DNA from: Nannobrachium achirus
Taxonomy: Eukaryota > Chordata > Actinopteri > Myctophiformes > Myctophidae
Direction: 5' to 3'
Assembly (NCBI GenBank): GCA_963921795.1
Contig: OY997661.1
Location: forward strand, 41,327,966-41,391,965
DNA length: 64,000 bases
The notes under the pieces are model-generated. The model was not told the origin of the DNA. It worked only from the letters and a program-made list of their open reading frames with translations, and did no database searches. Below, piece after piece: positions 12,601-22,194 of the stretch. Position numbers and translations under genes: made by a program. Position 1 is the first letter of the stretch, and each line of letters begins with the position of its first letter.

Positions 12601-12698
12601 ACTGATCCTTCCCTTCCCTCGTCTTTGTAGAGAAATCAGAGCAGACAGTGGACTCTTCAAAGTCGTCCCAGAAGAAGAAAGCGCGAAGGGAAACATGA
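670..12698 (+). CDS. mtdh: Metadherin (LYRIC/AEG-1), 3' exons
   Basis: Metadherin is an ER and nuclear-envelope associated, lysine-rich protein that binds SND1 and modulates NF-kB signalling. Eight coding exons are read: 670-826, 2050-2184, 9352-9432, 10196-10267, 10527-10654, 11210-11320, 11834-11885 and 12631-12698 (TGA). They encode GAWENKVSSREKRQQR, then SVNGGGW, EPMSHPIDLQWD, DEWSGFNGMAAVDPSSDWN (spanning an exon joint), a poly-lysine run and the C-terminus KKKARRET, all in the order of vertebrate metadherin. The SDWNAPAEHWGN stretch corresponds to the SND1-binding tryptophan motif region. Exon phases agree from 2050 to the stop. The 826 to 2050 joint does not keep frame, so one small exon between them was not recognised. 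Exons encoding the N-terminus and membrane anchor lie left of the window. The intron at 11321 starts with GC (CAG|GCAAGA), a GC-AG intron. Confidence 0.93.
840..1725. other. mtdh intron, no clear element
   Basis: Intron sequence with a decayed palindrome-module half-site near 905-945. An mtdh exon that would fix the phase between 826 and 2050 is expected in this interval but could not be recognised. Confidence 0.4.
1728..1972. mobile_element. GTCGGGCAGAAACC MITE, copy A
   Basis: The left end reads GTCGGACAGAAGCC and the right end GGTTTCCACCCGACAACAACG, an inverted pair. The centre holds a palindrome of the GATCTACAAGC type (about 1829-1889). The same element recurs at 2261, 18,205, 20,047, 26,064 and 61,300. 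It is non-coding. Confidence 0.75.
2745..3460 (-). repeat. LTR of the Gmr1-like element (3' side in element sense)
   Basis: A 716-bp LTR with TG...CA ends and short terminal inverted repeat TGTGGTGT/ACACCACA. An AATAAA on the minus strand lies near its downstream end. Confidence 0.92.
3278..7648 (-). CDS. gag-pol polyprotein of the Gmr1-like element
   Basis: A single long frame. Visible parts in order are a gag region with one CCHC zinc knuckle, an aspartic protease, an integrase with an HHCC zinc-binding region and catalytic core, then reverse transcriptase and RNase H. The frame ends inside the downstream LTR. Gag and pol appear as one fused frame, as reported for several Gmr1-type elements. 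The integrase-first order is what separates it from ordinary Ty3/gypsy elements. No envelope-like frame is seen. Start chosen at the first methionine after the primer-binding site. Confidence 0.9.
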   Translation of the reverse strand: MEQAVAALLRSQNELQSAVKELVKKMERENNETRPPSAVLTKLTPEDDIESYLELFERTAARERWPVAEWGNIVAPFLSGEAQRVCRDLPLAEARDFRRLREAILASLGYSLPARAQRYHTWSFHPSLPPRQQVAALLRLAHSWLTTGGDPPCIDRIVIDRCIRSLPPDARKYAAQVSPTSVDALVALLENHQVSTEMLRGSRSEPMRGIAENRAGRDRPRLPAPTHSPPRSRSTVPERSGRPASARRCYVCGKLDHISWSCPDRDRDVHMASAATSEGARACLLTGPGPRQHTKIPVKIGEIDTHALLDSGSAVSLIHAELAGPLSTDTVPVTCVHGDLRHYPVTTLRVRTPRGEAVLHMGVVPNLPVPLIIGADNTLFAKYWNPGLTAGPRPRRRRPRTRTRPSAGYEACPVFSPHPSDASPSESSPGEGRHRGGDRSEEEPPPAHSASPSETRTAEDTFAELHINDNSPAPRRGEFATQQWSDPNLEMARRQVTTVNGKLCDGVSQLSSPHFSVKNGLLYRGVVDRAGEIVEQLLVPKSYVSRVLHLAHTHRLGAHLGVQKTYERILARFYWPGVKRAVEDFCRACDSCQKCAPRPVQRNPLIPLPIIETPFSRIAMDIAGPLPKSARGHRYILVIVDYATRYPEAIPLRAATAKAVAHELFMMFTRVGIVDEIITDQGTCFMSRVLVQLYQWLKIKRVRTSVFHPQTDGLAEREIKTVKSVTKKLIDVDGRDWDQILPYILFALREVPQASTGFSPFELLYGRRPRGLLDIAKEAWEEQPSAHRSVIEHIEQLQARAKKIWPMVREHLEKAQKEQARLYNRNAVVREFNLGEKVLVLVPSNECKFLAKWQGPFEIIERTGPVNYRVRRPGRRKGEQIYHINLLKKWHAADAPPLPALFTARASPTLPPVPLGEMLSPAQRQDLKELLGRNLDRFSDVPGRTAVVKHEIHTPPGKVIRLRPYRIPEARRQAIKTEVQSMLQLGVIEESYSPWSSPIVIVPKPDGSLRFCNDFRKLNEISEFDAYPMPRVDELIERLGPARFVSTLDLTKGYWQVPLSDQARPKTAFSTPEGLFQYTVLPFGVHGAPATFQRMMDQVLRPHREYAAAYLDDIVVHSASWSAHLLHIDAVLGALRRAGLTANAKKCRLGLDETDYLGFTIGRGCVKPQTRKVERIKDWPRPVTKKQLKSFLGLISYYQKFINNFSTVAAPLYDLTRQKLPHQLRWTPEAEEAFRALKLALCEEPVLKAPDFTRPFILQTDASGTGLGAVLAQLWDGNEHPILYTSRKLLKHELHYSAIEKEALAVKWAIHHLRYYLWGRQFTLITDHAPLKWMSKNKDKNDRITRWFLELQSYRYTVEHRPGKEIPHADALSRVHENEEEVREACAPSRNHWREVCGVSLRGPPPGRHVSTEREWYEGRVSPRGPHLRLGSVIEGRYLPTYLLHQPDVSTPARSE
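7699..8414 (-). repeat. LTR of the Gmr1-like element (5' side in element sense)
   Basis: A 716-bp partner of the 2745-3460 LTR with the same boundaries and apparently identical sequence. The flanking AAAT at 8415 is the second target duplication copy. Confidence 0.92.
8499..9351. other. mtdh intron, no clear element
   Basis: Unique-looking intron with a short (TTGA)n run at 8879-8898. The acceptor tract CTCTTTGCACAG leads into the exon at 9352. Confidence 0.5.
9433..10195. other. mtdh intron with GACGTC-rich segment
   Basis: Around 9795-9875 there are inverted and direct repeats of AAAGACGT/ACGTCTTT and a poly-T run, probably a decayed small MITE. A long CT-rich tract (10,128-10,193) forms the acceptor of the exon at 10,196. 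Confidence 0.45.
10700..10893. mobile_element. hAT MITE, CAGTGTTTCTCAAA family
   Basis: A 194-bp element with ends CAGTGTTTCTCAAACG and TTTGAGAACCACTG and a perfect 8-bp duplication TTTTAGGG (10,692-10,699; 10,894-10,901). A central palindrome pairs ATGGAACCAAATGAACC with GGTTCATTTGGTTCCAT. Related sequence recurs at 40,806, 48,001 and inside the composite elements at 11,942 and 59,578. Confidence 0.92.
11942..12405. mobile_element. hAT MITE, TAGGGNTGGGCGATATGG family
   Basis: A 464-bp element from TAGGGCTGGGCGATATGG to CCATATCGCCTA with perfect 8-bp duplication TGCCAACC (11,934-11,941; 12,406-12,413). Its interior includes a CAGTGTTTCTCAAA-type module and a Helitron-like terminal fragment (CTCCCGATTTAGAGAGTCTT). 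It is the reference copy for the element forming connexin intron 1 at 59,578. Confidence 0.9.
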
Positions 12699-14560
12699 GT
12701 TGACATGACCAGTCCGTATTAATCATATGCAAAATGATTGTCCTGTGTGTAAAATGCAATAATTACCAGGTACGGGAGTTTTTGTTTTGTTTTTCTTTTT
12801 TTGCTGTGGGATAAATTGACTACTCTATTCAATTTAAGAAAAAGAGAGAGAAATTAAAAGAAAACAAGCAGCAGATACCAAGTGCTTGGCTCATCAGAGT
12901 GAACAAGTGAGGTCCTATGGGGCTGTTAAGTATGACATCATTTTGTAGGCAGAGGAGAATTTCTGCCCCCAGTTTCTGTGAATCTTTTTACTATTTTTAC
13001 TATTTACACATTTTTCTTCTCTTTGTTGTTGAAAGGAAAGTGTTAGAATTATACTTTAGTCGTTTTTGTTTAGTCGTTGTTTTTTGAAATAGCGAGGGAC
13101 AGAAAATGCTCTGGGGGCAGATTCTCCTCTGCCTACAAAATGATGTCACGGCTTAAAAGCCCCATGGACTGAGATCTTAACTGATTTGCACTATACGCTA
13201 CACTGCAAACAGAGCACAGTTCACTTGCAGTGAGAGGTAGGCCTACACGTTTTTAAACCTATTCATTTTGTCAATGGCAACAAAAGTGTTTTTTTTTTTA
13301 AGTGAGTATGTTAAATATCATTGATGAAAATGAAGTTTTAATTAAGGAATGGAAAATGTATAAATTAGTTTACTTTGGTTCGTTTACTTTGGTTCGTTTT
13401 ATTTGGTCCGTCTCCCTGTTCTGTGGCACTTTTTACTCATGCGCAGGCAACAGCGTCGTCACAGTTACTGAAAGGTGGAAATCTCTTTCATCCATTTGCT
13501 GATCTTGAACCAGTTTAACCACATTTACAGATTTGGAGGTGGTAAACTTGATCCGGGATTCATAGTGCTGGTGGGCTTGCTGACGCTTTACTTTGTAGCA
13601 GTTACAACTTTCAGCCACAAGGTGGCACTGTAACTAATGTTAAATACTGAAAGTGTCAGTCTTAAAGGAGTAGTTCACCCCCAAAATGACTTTTTTTCTA
13701 TTGATTACTCATGCCATGGAGAGTAGAGTTCAATAATATTTTTTGGTTTTTGTCACATTCCTAAGACAAAAATTAATAAATAGTAAATTTACCCCCATTG
13801 ATTCCGGATGGTGACCCGTTTCGAAACGGGTCACCATCCGGAACGAATGGGGGTAAATGTATTGTTATCAAATTTTTGTCTTAGGAATGCGACAAAAACC
13901 AAAAAATATTATTGAACTCTAGTCTCCATGGCATGAGTAATCAATAGAAAAAAAGTCATTTTGGGGGTGAACTACTCCTTTAAGCAAAGGTTGTGAGACA
14001 CTGCTATTTTCTGTCAGTAGTACAGTTATTATTATGGAGTATCTCTCTTTAGTGTGCATTGATATTTTTGGAGACATTAACACTCTCTTTTGCACTCTAA
14101 AATACCTGTCAGATGGTTTTTTAAATCCTTGTCTTTCCTTCCGACCTCTGTGCTAGAAAAAGCCATGCCATATGTACAGATTGTAAGGGATTTTTCCAAT
14201 TCTCTGTGATTGCACTGTGCAAAAGGCTGTACTGAATTATTTTGATGTTATTGTGACTTTTTTTTAAGGATCCTTTTGCAGAATGTGAAACGTGTAAATC
14301 CCAGTTTGTAATTGACCTTCTCTGAGCTTTGTGACGAGGGGAAAGTCCTTTGTGATGTTAAAAATATAATACATAAATTACATTTAATCAAACTTGCTAT
14401 TTATTTAGGTAATCAATGTATTTTCCCATTAAATTCACTCAAACGCTTAAAATGGTACATCTTGTAATATTTAATATTTTCCCAAGGTATGATATAGTAT
14501 CTTATCACACCCTTGGTATGAAAACAATGTTAAAGAGTTGCTTGAATGAAATATAATTGA
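12699..14560 (+). other. mtdh: mtdh 3' UTR, end not fixed
   Basis: Sequence after the TGA lacks other gene signals and contains one fold-back MITE. ATTAAA near 14,429 is a weak poly(A) signal candidate. The true 3' end is not determined. Confidence 0.5.
13662..13983. mobile_element. Fold-back MITE with TTAA ends
   Basis: Ends TTAAAGGAGTAGTTCACCCC and the complementary GGGGTGAACTACTCCTTTAA. The two arms are almost perfectly self-complementary across roughly 160 bp each, meeting at CCCGTTTCGAAACGGG with virtually no loop. TTAA at both ends suggests piggyBac-type targeting. A second copy is at 41,411-41,721. Probably lies in the mtdh 3' UTR. Confidence 0.88.
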
Positions 14561-14879
14561 TTTAAACAAAAAATATTTGTTTATTAAGGTTCTTTAGCTG
14601 TGTTACATTTGTAAATCATGCTGTTACAATTAATCCTGTGTGGGCGTCAAATGTAACATCGGAACAGCGTCCACTCTCGGTTTAATAACTCATGACCTGT
14701 TTTATCAAATGAAAAACTTGAAGTGGTTTATGATAGCAGACATGTGTAAGTCCTTTGCCTGAAAATATTACATATGTAGGTGAAAGAATCTCTGAGTAAA
14801 ATATTGAAATGTGAAAAACTTTACAATCGTGCAGGCTCTCCCCTACTGTATATGGAGATTATGCTGTGAGACCCCAAAC

Positions 14880-15830
14880 ATGCTTACTCAGTTATTGTCT
14901 CCACCAGCCGAAGGCATGGGGGAGAGTATGTTTTCCCCTCCGTCCGTGTGTCCGTGTGTCCGTCCGTGCGTCCGTGCGTGTGTCCTCGCAGTTTGTGTGC
15001 ACCTAATCTCAGTCGCCGTTGGCCCGGTCGCTGCCAAAGTGAGCACACACACTCCCTGGATGCCAATCTAGAACCTCTGCCCTAAATTTTTCAAATGGGC
15101 CTTTTCTAGCGCCACCTAGTGGCCGATGTTCCCAAAACACATTTCTGTGCACTACTCTTACATATTTTGTCCAAAAATCCTACAAATCGGTAGGCAGTAT
15201 CTCGACAGTCATGTGATCGACACAGATTTTTCCGATTTTGCATATTCCATCCTGATTGGCTAAGATTGGCTTCCAAAGTTTGCAGGATTTGGCCGTTTTG
15301 AAAATAATGCCTCAAATCCCAAACGCAAAGTGCAATTATCATGAAATCGTGCACACACGTTCCCACTAGGTCGAGGAAGAAATGCCACTGCATTTTTTTT
15401 AAATCAGCCTCATGGTGGCGCTATAACAGGCCGATTCGTGGTTTTACCCATAACTCCACCGATCAGTTTCAAACTTTGTAAGCGCACTCCCTAGAGGCTA
15501 AGGATAAACCTTTGCCCTGCATTTTTCACATCAGTGTTTTATAGCACCACCTTTGGGCCGACTTATGTAAAACACATTTTTGGATATTACTCCTTGAGAT
15601 TTTATCCAAAAATCACGCAAATCGGTACACAGTATCTCTATAGTCATGTGATCAAGTCCGATCCGTCTGATATTTCATATTCCATCCTGATTGCCTAATA
15701 TTAGCTTCCAAAGTTTGCAGGATTGCTCCGTTTTTGAACAAAATGCCTCAAATCATCAACGCAGCTTGCGATTACCGTGAAATTTGCCACACATATTTCC
15801 ACTAGGTCAAGGAACAAATGAAACACATTT
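14880..15830. repeat. Diverged copies of the Helitron-like repeat body
   Basis: Two successive diverged blocks share phrases such as CTAGCGCCACCTAGTGGCCGA and TTTTGTCCAAAAATCC with the better preserved copies at 31,492, 35,853 and 39,784. A (CCGTCCGTG)n run starts near 14,940. Ends are not visible. Confidence 0.6.
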
Positions 15831-16289
15831 TTGGAACACAATGCTTCAAATCATGCATGCAGAGTCCGATTGCCATGAAAGATCTAAGGTGAAGAACATA
15901 TGCCACCCTTTTTACATTGGCCTATTATACAGTAGCACCACCAGGACGCACAGCCTGGTGGAGACCTGTGCTCGGAAGAGCACTGCTTCTAGTTTGTTAT
16001 GTGAAAGTCCTATGACGTCTATGACATCCCACATCATACACACAATCCCTTTCATGCCCATATATGGAGATCCCTGTCTGTATATCACAATGAATCTCAT
16101 TGCATTCATACACTGCTTTGTATTTATATATATGACAAATAAATGTGAACTTGAACTAGAACCATGCAGCCACACAGATATGGGCTGTCTTCCTTCCTAA
16201 CCCTAACCTCAGTAAAACTGACACTGGGGAATGCTAACCTGGTGAATGTTAACTTGGTCGGAGTCGGACCAACAGTGCTTAAGCCAGTT

Positions 16290-16480
16290 GCTTTTTGAGC
16301 GGTGGTAAACCGCTGAGTGGTTGTGTGTGTGTGTGTCTGTAGCCATTTCTCCTCAGCGTTTTTGCCATAGCAATGTGTGTGTGTGTAGCCCCTGTACATC
16401 CTAGACCTATATCCTAGTCTGAAGACATTATGCAAGCACGACCACCGCTCACTTCACATTGGGTGTGATTTTTTGATACA
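16290..16480. repeat. Dispersed duplicate of 21,765-21,935
   Basis: Shares GGTGGTAAACCGCT, TACATCCTAGACC, ATCCTAGTCTGAAGAC and CACCGCTCACTTCACATTGG with 21,765-21,935 in the same order. The unit is unidentified and non-coding. Confidence 0.65.
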
Positions 16481-16538
16481 CTCGGACTGAAAGACCTGCA
16501 AAAACACTCCCCCCTGAAGGTTTCACTGCCACCAGGAA

Positions 16539-17570
<1,032 letters not shown>

Positions 17571-18655
17571 ACAGTACTCACATTTTCTACTTATATTATC
17601 ATTATTATATTAAGTAAAAGTATCAATACTTCATTGTACAAATACTCTGTTACAAGTAGAAGTCCAGGATTCAAAGTGAACACGAGTAAAAATACAAAAG
17701 TAATGGCATTAAATTTGTACTTAATGTACCAAAAGTAAAAGTACAAAATGTTTGAAAATAGCCGATCAACAAGCTCACAACGCGTCGCGATGCAACACGT
17801 TGTGAGCTTGTTGATCGGCTATTTTCAAATAGCCACGGTATAAAATAGGGCTAAAGTCGTTTATGTATGTTTTATAATATTATAATGTATATCTGCAAAG
17901 TAACTAGTAACTAAAGTTTTCAAATAATTGTAGTGGAGTAAAAGTACAATATTTGGATCCGAAATGTAGTGGAGTAGAATTACAAGTATTGAAAATTGGA
18001 AATACTCAAGTAGCCTATAAGTACAAATACCTCAATGTTTTTTTTTAATTGTATTTAAATAAAGTACTTAATTACATCTAATTAGTTACTCTACTCCAGG
18101 GGTCCCAAACTTTTTTGTCTCAGGGCACCCCATTAATATTTTTTTTTAAATCTGAGGCACCCCTACATTCTAATTTTCACTCCCAGCACCTTATATTTAT
18201 AGCATATATGGTCGTTGTCGGGTGGAAACCTTGTATGTCCAAAACCGTTTGTTTTGTATTCATCATCTACAAAATGCACTAAATGCGAGGCGTTGTGTGC
18301 TTGTAGATCGGCTGTTTTCACTAGTTTTGTGAGACAGTCTTGTATGATGAAGCAGGGCTTTGCTTTACCAAAAGACGTACACATTTGAAACTTGGAGATA
18401 CGAGGTGACGATATTTTAGTGATTATGTTGCGAGGAAAACGTTGAGATAACAGCCATTTTGGTTTATAACTGACTGAAAATAACTTTGTACTTCAAGTAG
18501 TTCAAGTTAAAATGATACTAAATATTATTTCAAGTGTCCAAATAAATCCCAAATATTATCGAATGATCTTGCGGCACCCCTGGACTGCCGTCACGGCACC
18601 CCAGGGTGCCCCGTCACCCACTTTGAAAACCCCTGCTCTACACCACTGGATGCAT
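17571..18655. mobile_element. CAGTGGTGTAAAGTA-family hAT, split by another hAT
   Basis: The body is rich in AAGTAAAAGTA and carries a palindrome at 17,751-17,829. The right end TTACTCTACACCACTGG is separated from the body by the inserted element at 18,097-18,635. The left end is decayed. Confidence 0.7.
18097..18635. mobile_element. hAT element CAGGGGTCCCAAAC, with internal MITE
   Basis: Ends CAGGGGTCCCAAACTTTTTT and TTTGAAAACCCCTG with an 8-bp duplication CTCTACTC/CTCTACAC (one mismatch). It contains a GTCGGGCAGAAACC-type MITE (about 18,205-18,410) at the same internal site as the copy in connexin intron 3, so the two amplified together. Confidence 0.85.
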
Positions 18656-19085
18656 GCCAGCATGCTGTACATGCTGATCTGACCTCCTGCACCCAGTGGG
18701 TGCGGTGGCACCCCAGGGTGCCCTGCCAAAGGCCCAGGGGTGCCCTAGAATACAGTACTTCATTCCTTAATAATATTTGGAATGCATCAATATCACTTCA
18801 GTTTAACCATGCAGTCACGTCAGCTACACTTATAGGGAAACAGACCTAAGTTGCACTTTATTTTTTCGATGTAGGCCTCTACACCAAATCTCTTCGTCAC
18901 AACGCATCGCGTTCGCCATGTGTTGTGAGCTTGTTTAAAGTTACTGCTTGTACATCGGCTATTTCTTTATGAATATTCCACCCAGAGTTGGGGGAGGGAA
19001 GTTATTTTCAATCTGTCCTGAAATGGAAACAGATATTGTCTCAAGTTTGCTCTTGTTGACATTCTAAGATTTGCATACCTGCTGT

Positions 19086-19515
19086 AATATGACGTAAGGG
19101 TCTCCAAACATGAACAATGTATTTCAGTAATATGACGTAAGGGTCTCCAAACATGAACAATGTATTTCAGTAATATGACGTAAAGGGTCTCCAAACATGA
19201 ACAATGTATTTCAGTAATATGACGTAAGGGTCTCTAAACATGAACAATGTATTTCAGTAATATGACGTAAGGGTCTCTAAACATGAACAATGTATTTCAG
19301 TAATATGACGTAAGGGTCTCTAAACATGAACAATGTATTTCAGTAATATGACGTAAGGGTCTCTAAACATGAACAATGTATTTCAGTAATATGACGTAAG
19401 GGTCTCTAAACATGAACAATGTATTTCAGTAATATGACGTAAGGGTCTCTAAACATGAACAATGTATTTCAGTAATATGATGCAAGGGTCTCCAAACATG
19501 AACAATGTATTTCAG
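19086..19515. repeat. 43-bp minisatellite, ten units
   Basis: Ten near-identical 43-bp units with the core AATATGACGTAAGGGTCTC and tail AACAATGTATTTCAGT. Nine units contain TGACGTAA (CRE/ATF-like) and every unit holds AACAATG (SOX-like). Confidence 0.97.
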
Positions 19516-19548
19516 GGCGGGGGTGCCGTGGATGAAAAAAGTTGTTTA

Positions 19549-19800
19549 CAATGGTTCTCAACCTGTGGGTCGGGACCCCCAGGGGGGCGTCCCCAAATTA
19601 TTTTGGGGGGGTCCCCAGATGATTAGCTTAATGTGCAATGCTGTTTTCCCACTCTGTATACAAACCAACATAAAGTTTAAGTGTATAGAGGACATTTATA
19701 AAGTGACAATTTAAAGACTTTTTAATACCTCTATAAAATGAACAACTACGAGGTATTGTGAGCATGTAGATCGTGCGTGTGTGCGTGCGTGTGTGTGTGT
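19549..19800. mobile_element. CAGTGGTTCTCAACC-family hAT, truncated
   Basis: Starts CAATGGTTCTCAACCTGTGG and contains the cassette CCCCAGATGATTAGCTTAAT shared with 21,115, 29,086 and 60,264. It runs into a half palindrome module and a GTGCGTG repeat. No right terminus is seen. Confidence 0.65.
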
Positions 19801-19951
19801 GCGTGCACTGCTGTGGATCATAGCCGCTGTTATAAATCACTCACTCAATCCCCTCCCCCCAACACTCAACACGCACACGCACCCATGCACATGGACATGT
19901 ACACGTGGGGGAAATCTTGATATTTCTACATTTCATTCGTTTGACTAAGCG

Positions 19952-20463
19952 CAGGGGTCGGCAACCCAAAATGTTGAAAGAGCCATATTGGACCAAAAAA
20001 ACCCAAAACAAATCTGTCTGGAGCCGCAAAAAATTATAAAAGCCTTATATATCGTCGTTGTCGGGTGGAAACCTTGTACTATGTCCATAACTTCGTTTTG
20101 TATTTATCATTAAAAAAATTAACTAAACTAGTGAAAACAGCCGATCTACAAGCACACAACGCCTCGCACCGCGAGGCGTTGTGTGCTTGTAAATCTGCTG
20201 TTTTCACTACTTTTGTGCGTCAGTCTTGTATGATGAAGCAGGGCTTTACTTTGCGAAAAAAAAAAACATTCAAATTTGAAACTTGGAGATACAAGGTTTC
20301 TGCCCAACAGTGACGATAAAAAAATCGTTAAAACAAAAAAAAAACATTTTTTCCTCCCCATCTTTTTCCATTTTCATACGTTTTTGAAAAAGCTCCAGGG
20401 AGCCAATAGGGTGGCGCTAAAGAGCCGCATGCGGCTCTAGAGCCGCGGGTTGCTGACCCCCGG
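19952..20463. mobile_element. CAGGGGTCGGCAACC-family hAT with nested MITE
   Basis: Ends CAGGGGTCGGCAACCC and GGGTTGCTGACCCCCGG with a near 8-bp duplication (ACTAAGCG/ACTAAGGG). An inner GTCGGGCAGAAACC-type MITE at about 20,047-20,317 carries a complete palindrome (20,129-20,209). Confidence 0.8.
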
Positions 20464-20579
20464 ACTAAGGGTTAGGGTTAGGTTTAGGCATAGTTTTACT
20501 GAGTTTAGGGTATGGGTTTAGGTTTAGGCATAGTCACCCATGCCAGCGGGTTAGCATTTCACCAGGTTAACGTTCACCC

Positions 20580-21030
20580 ACGTCGAACCCATATATGTTA
20601 TGCCCATATATGTAGATCCCTGATGTCATCAATATCAAGCCCATATCTAACAGCCTAGGACTTCAAATGGGAATGCCCATATATGGAGGCCACATCGGCC
20701 ACACATACCACACTAACAGAATCCATATATGGCCAAGACAGATGGCCAAGACAGCCCATATCTGTGTGGCTGGTTCTACAGACAGGGATCTCCATATATG
20801 GGCAAGAAACGGATCATATGTATGATGTCAGAAGTCAAAGTCATGAACGTCATATGACTTTCACATAAACTACAACTGAGTAAGCATGTTTGGGCTCTCA
20901 CAGCATATCTCCATATACAGTATGGATCTCCATATATGGGTACCAGGGGTCTCCATAAATGGGTAACTGGCCGGATGGCCGAGACATGGTGCGACCTCGC
21001 CCTTTAGGTCGCTTGTCGCCCTGTCTGACA
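20580..21030. repeat. CCATATATGG-rich Helitron-like repeat
   Basis: Contains four perfect CCATATATGG palindromes (20,677; 20,723; 20,792; 20,930) and several one-off variants. The right part holds GGTCGCTTGTCGCCCT, related to the terminal region seen at 24,165 and 38,760. Confidence 0.7.
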
Positions 21031-21114
21031 AGGTATAAAACCATCAACTTTGATGAGGCAGAATTGTGCTTCGAAAACTTTTTAGCACAGCCCTAGTTTT
21101 TATATTGTTTCTAT

Positions 21115-21594
21115 TGGGGCATTAACGAAAAAGTCGACAAGTCGACTAAGTCAACTCCATTACACAAGTCGACTCCCACCAGAGAAAGTTGATAGTCGAA
21201 GTAAAAAAAAAAAACCTTCTATTGTGAAAATAGCAGATCTACATGCTCACAACGCCTCGCATCACGAGGCGTTGTGAGCATGTAGATCTGCTATTTTCAC
21301 AATTTCTGCCTCTATATATTTGACAATTTGGACAATGTTGAATTTGCCATTTTAGAGGTATTAAAAAGTCCTTAAATTGTCACTTTAGAAATGTGCAGAT
21401 ACCTCTATACACTTAAACTTTATGTTGGTTTGTTTACAGTTGAGTGAGATTATGTTTAAGTTAATCATCTGGGGACCCCCCCAAAATAATTGGGGGGTCG
21501 TGTGTGATGTGATGACGTCATCAAACGATAAAGTCGACTTCAACTCAACTTCAAGTCGAGTCGACTTGCAAAAATCACAAGTCGTTAAAGCCCT
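21115..21594. mobile_element. Chimeric hAT MITE, GGGCATTAACG termini
   Basis: Ends GGGGCATTAACG and CGTTAAAGCCCTA, with TCGACTT-rich subterminal sequence. The interior is the AGATGATTAACTTAA/GTTTACAGTTGAGTGAGA cassette of the CAGTGGTTCTCAACC family in reverse orientation, plus a complete palindrome (21,221-21,303). A second chimera is at 29,086-29,519. Confidence 0.75.
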
Positions 21595-21764
21595 ATAGTT
21601 TTTATGTTTTTATTGTTGTTATGCAGCACCTTGGTCAACGTTGTTTTAATGTGTGCTCTGACTATGAATGCAGTTGGATTGGACTGGAAAAGCCTTGACA
21701 GAATCAAAGTTTACGCCTATTTCTTTCACGCCATGTGACCTCCAACTATTGTTCTTGGTGTTTT

Positions 21765-21935
21765 TGAGTGGTGGTAAACCGCTCCATAGAGTGGCTGTGC
21801 GTGCGTCTGTAGCCTTTTTCCTCAGCGTTTTGCCATAGTAAAACGTGTGTGTGTGTAGCATAGCCTGTACATCCTAGACCCAAATCCTAGTCTGAAGACT
21901 TTATGACCACCGCTCACTTCACATTGGGTGCGATT
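21765..21935. repeat. Dispersed duplicate of 16,290-16,480
   Basis: Same unidentified unit as at 16,290, in the same orientation. Confidence 0.65.
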
Positions 21936-22059
21936 TTTACATCTGATGTAAAACTTCAGCCAATCAGACATCACGATACCTTGATATTGTGATGTCATCC
22001 TTTTCCCCCTCTCTGATTGGCTCCCCCAGTAGAGTCAACGGCAACCACACTTGCATCTT

Positions 22060-22148
22060 TCTAGTCTCTCATTGGTCAGTGTTTGACATCGTTCTAGTCT
22101 CTCATTGGTCAGTATTTGACAGGTCTTCCTAGTCTCTCATTGGTCAGT
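22060..22148. repeat. Three CTAGTCTCTCATTGGTCAGT units
   Basis: Three spaced repeats, each holding ATTGG (inverted CCAAT). Two more CCAAT cores lie at about 21,959 and 22,015. They sit beyond the TRIM stop codon, so promoter activity for TRIM is not implied. Confidence 0.8.
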
Positions 22149-22194
22149 AAAAAGGCAGATTTACGCCAGCTCGGGGACGCCTAAAAAGGCAGAT

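Noticed and set aside
19086-19515. CRISPR-like array
   Set aside because: Units are directly adjacent with no variable spacers; a eukaryotic minisatellite.
20465-20530. Interstitial telomere repeat (GGTTAG runs)
   Set aside because: Only two or three loose TTAGGG-like units, part of a dispersed repeat also seen inverted near 16,200.
22060-22148. CCAAT-box cluster as the TRIM promoter
   Set aside because: It lies downstream of the TRIM stop codon; the TATA box and 5' UTR are at the other end.
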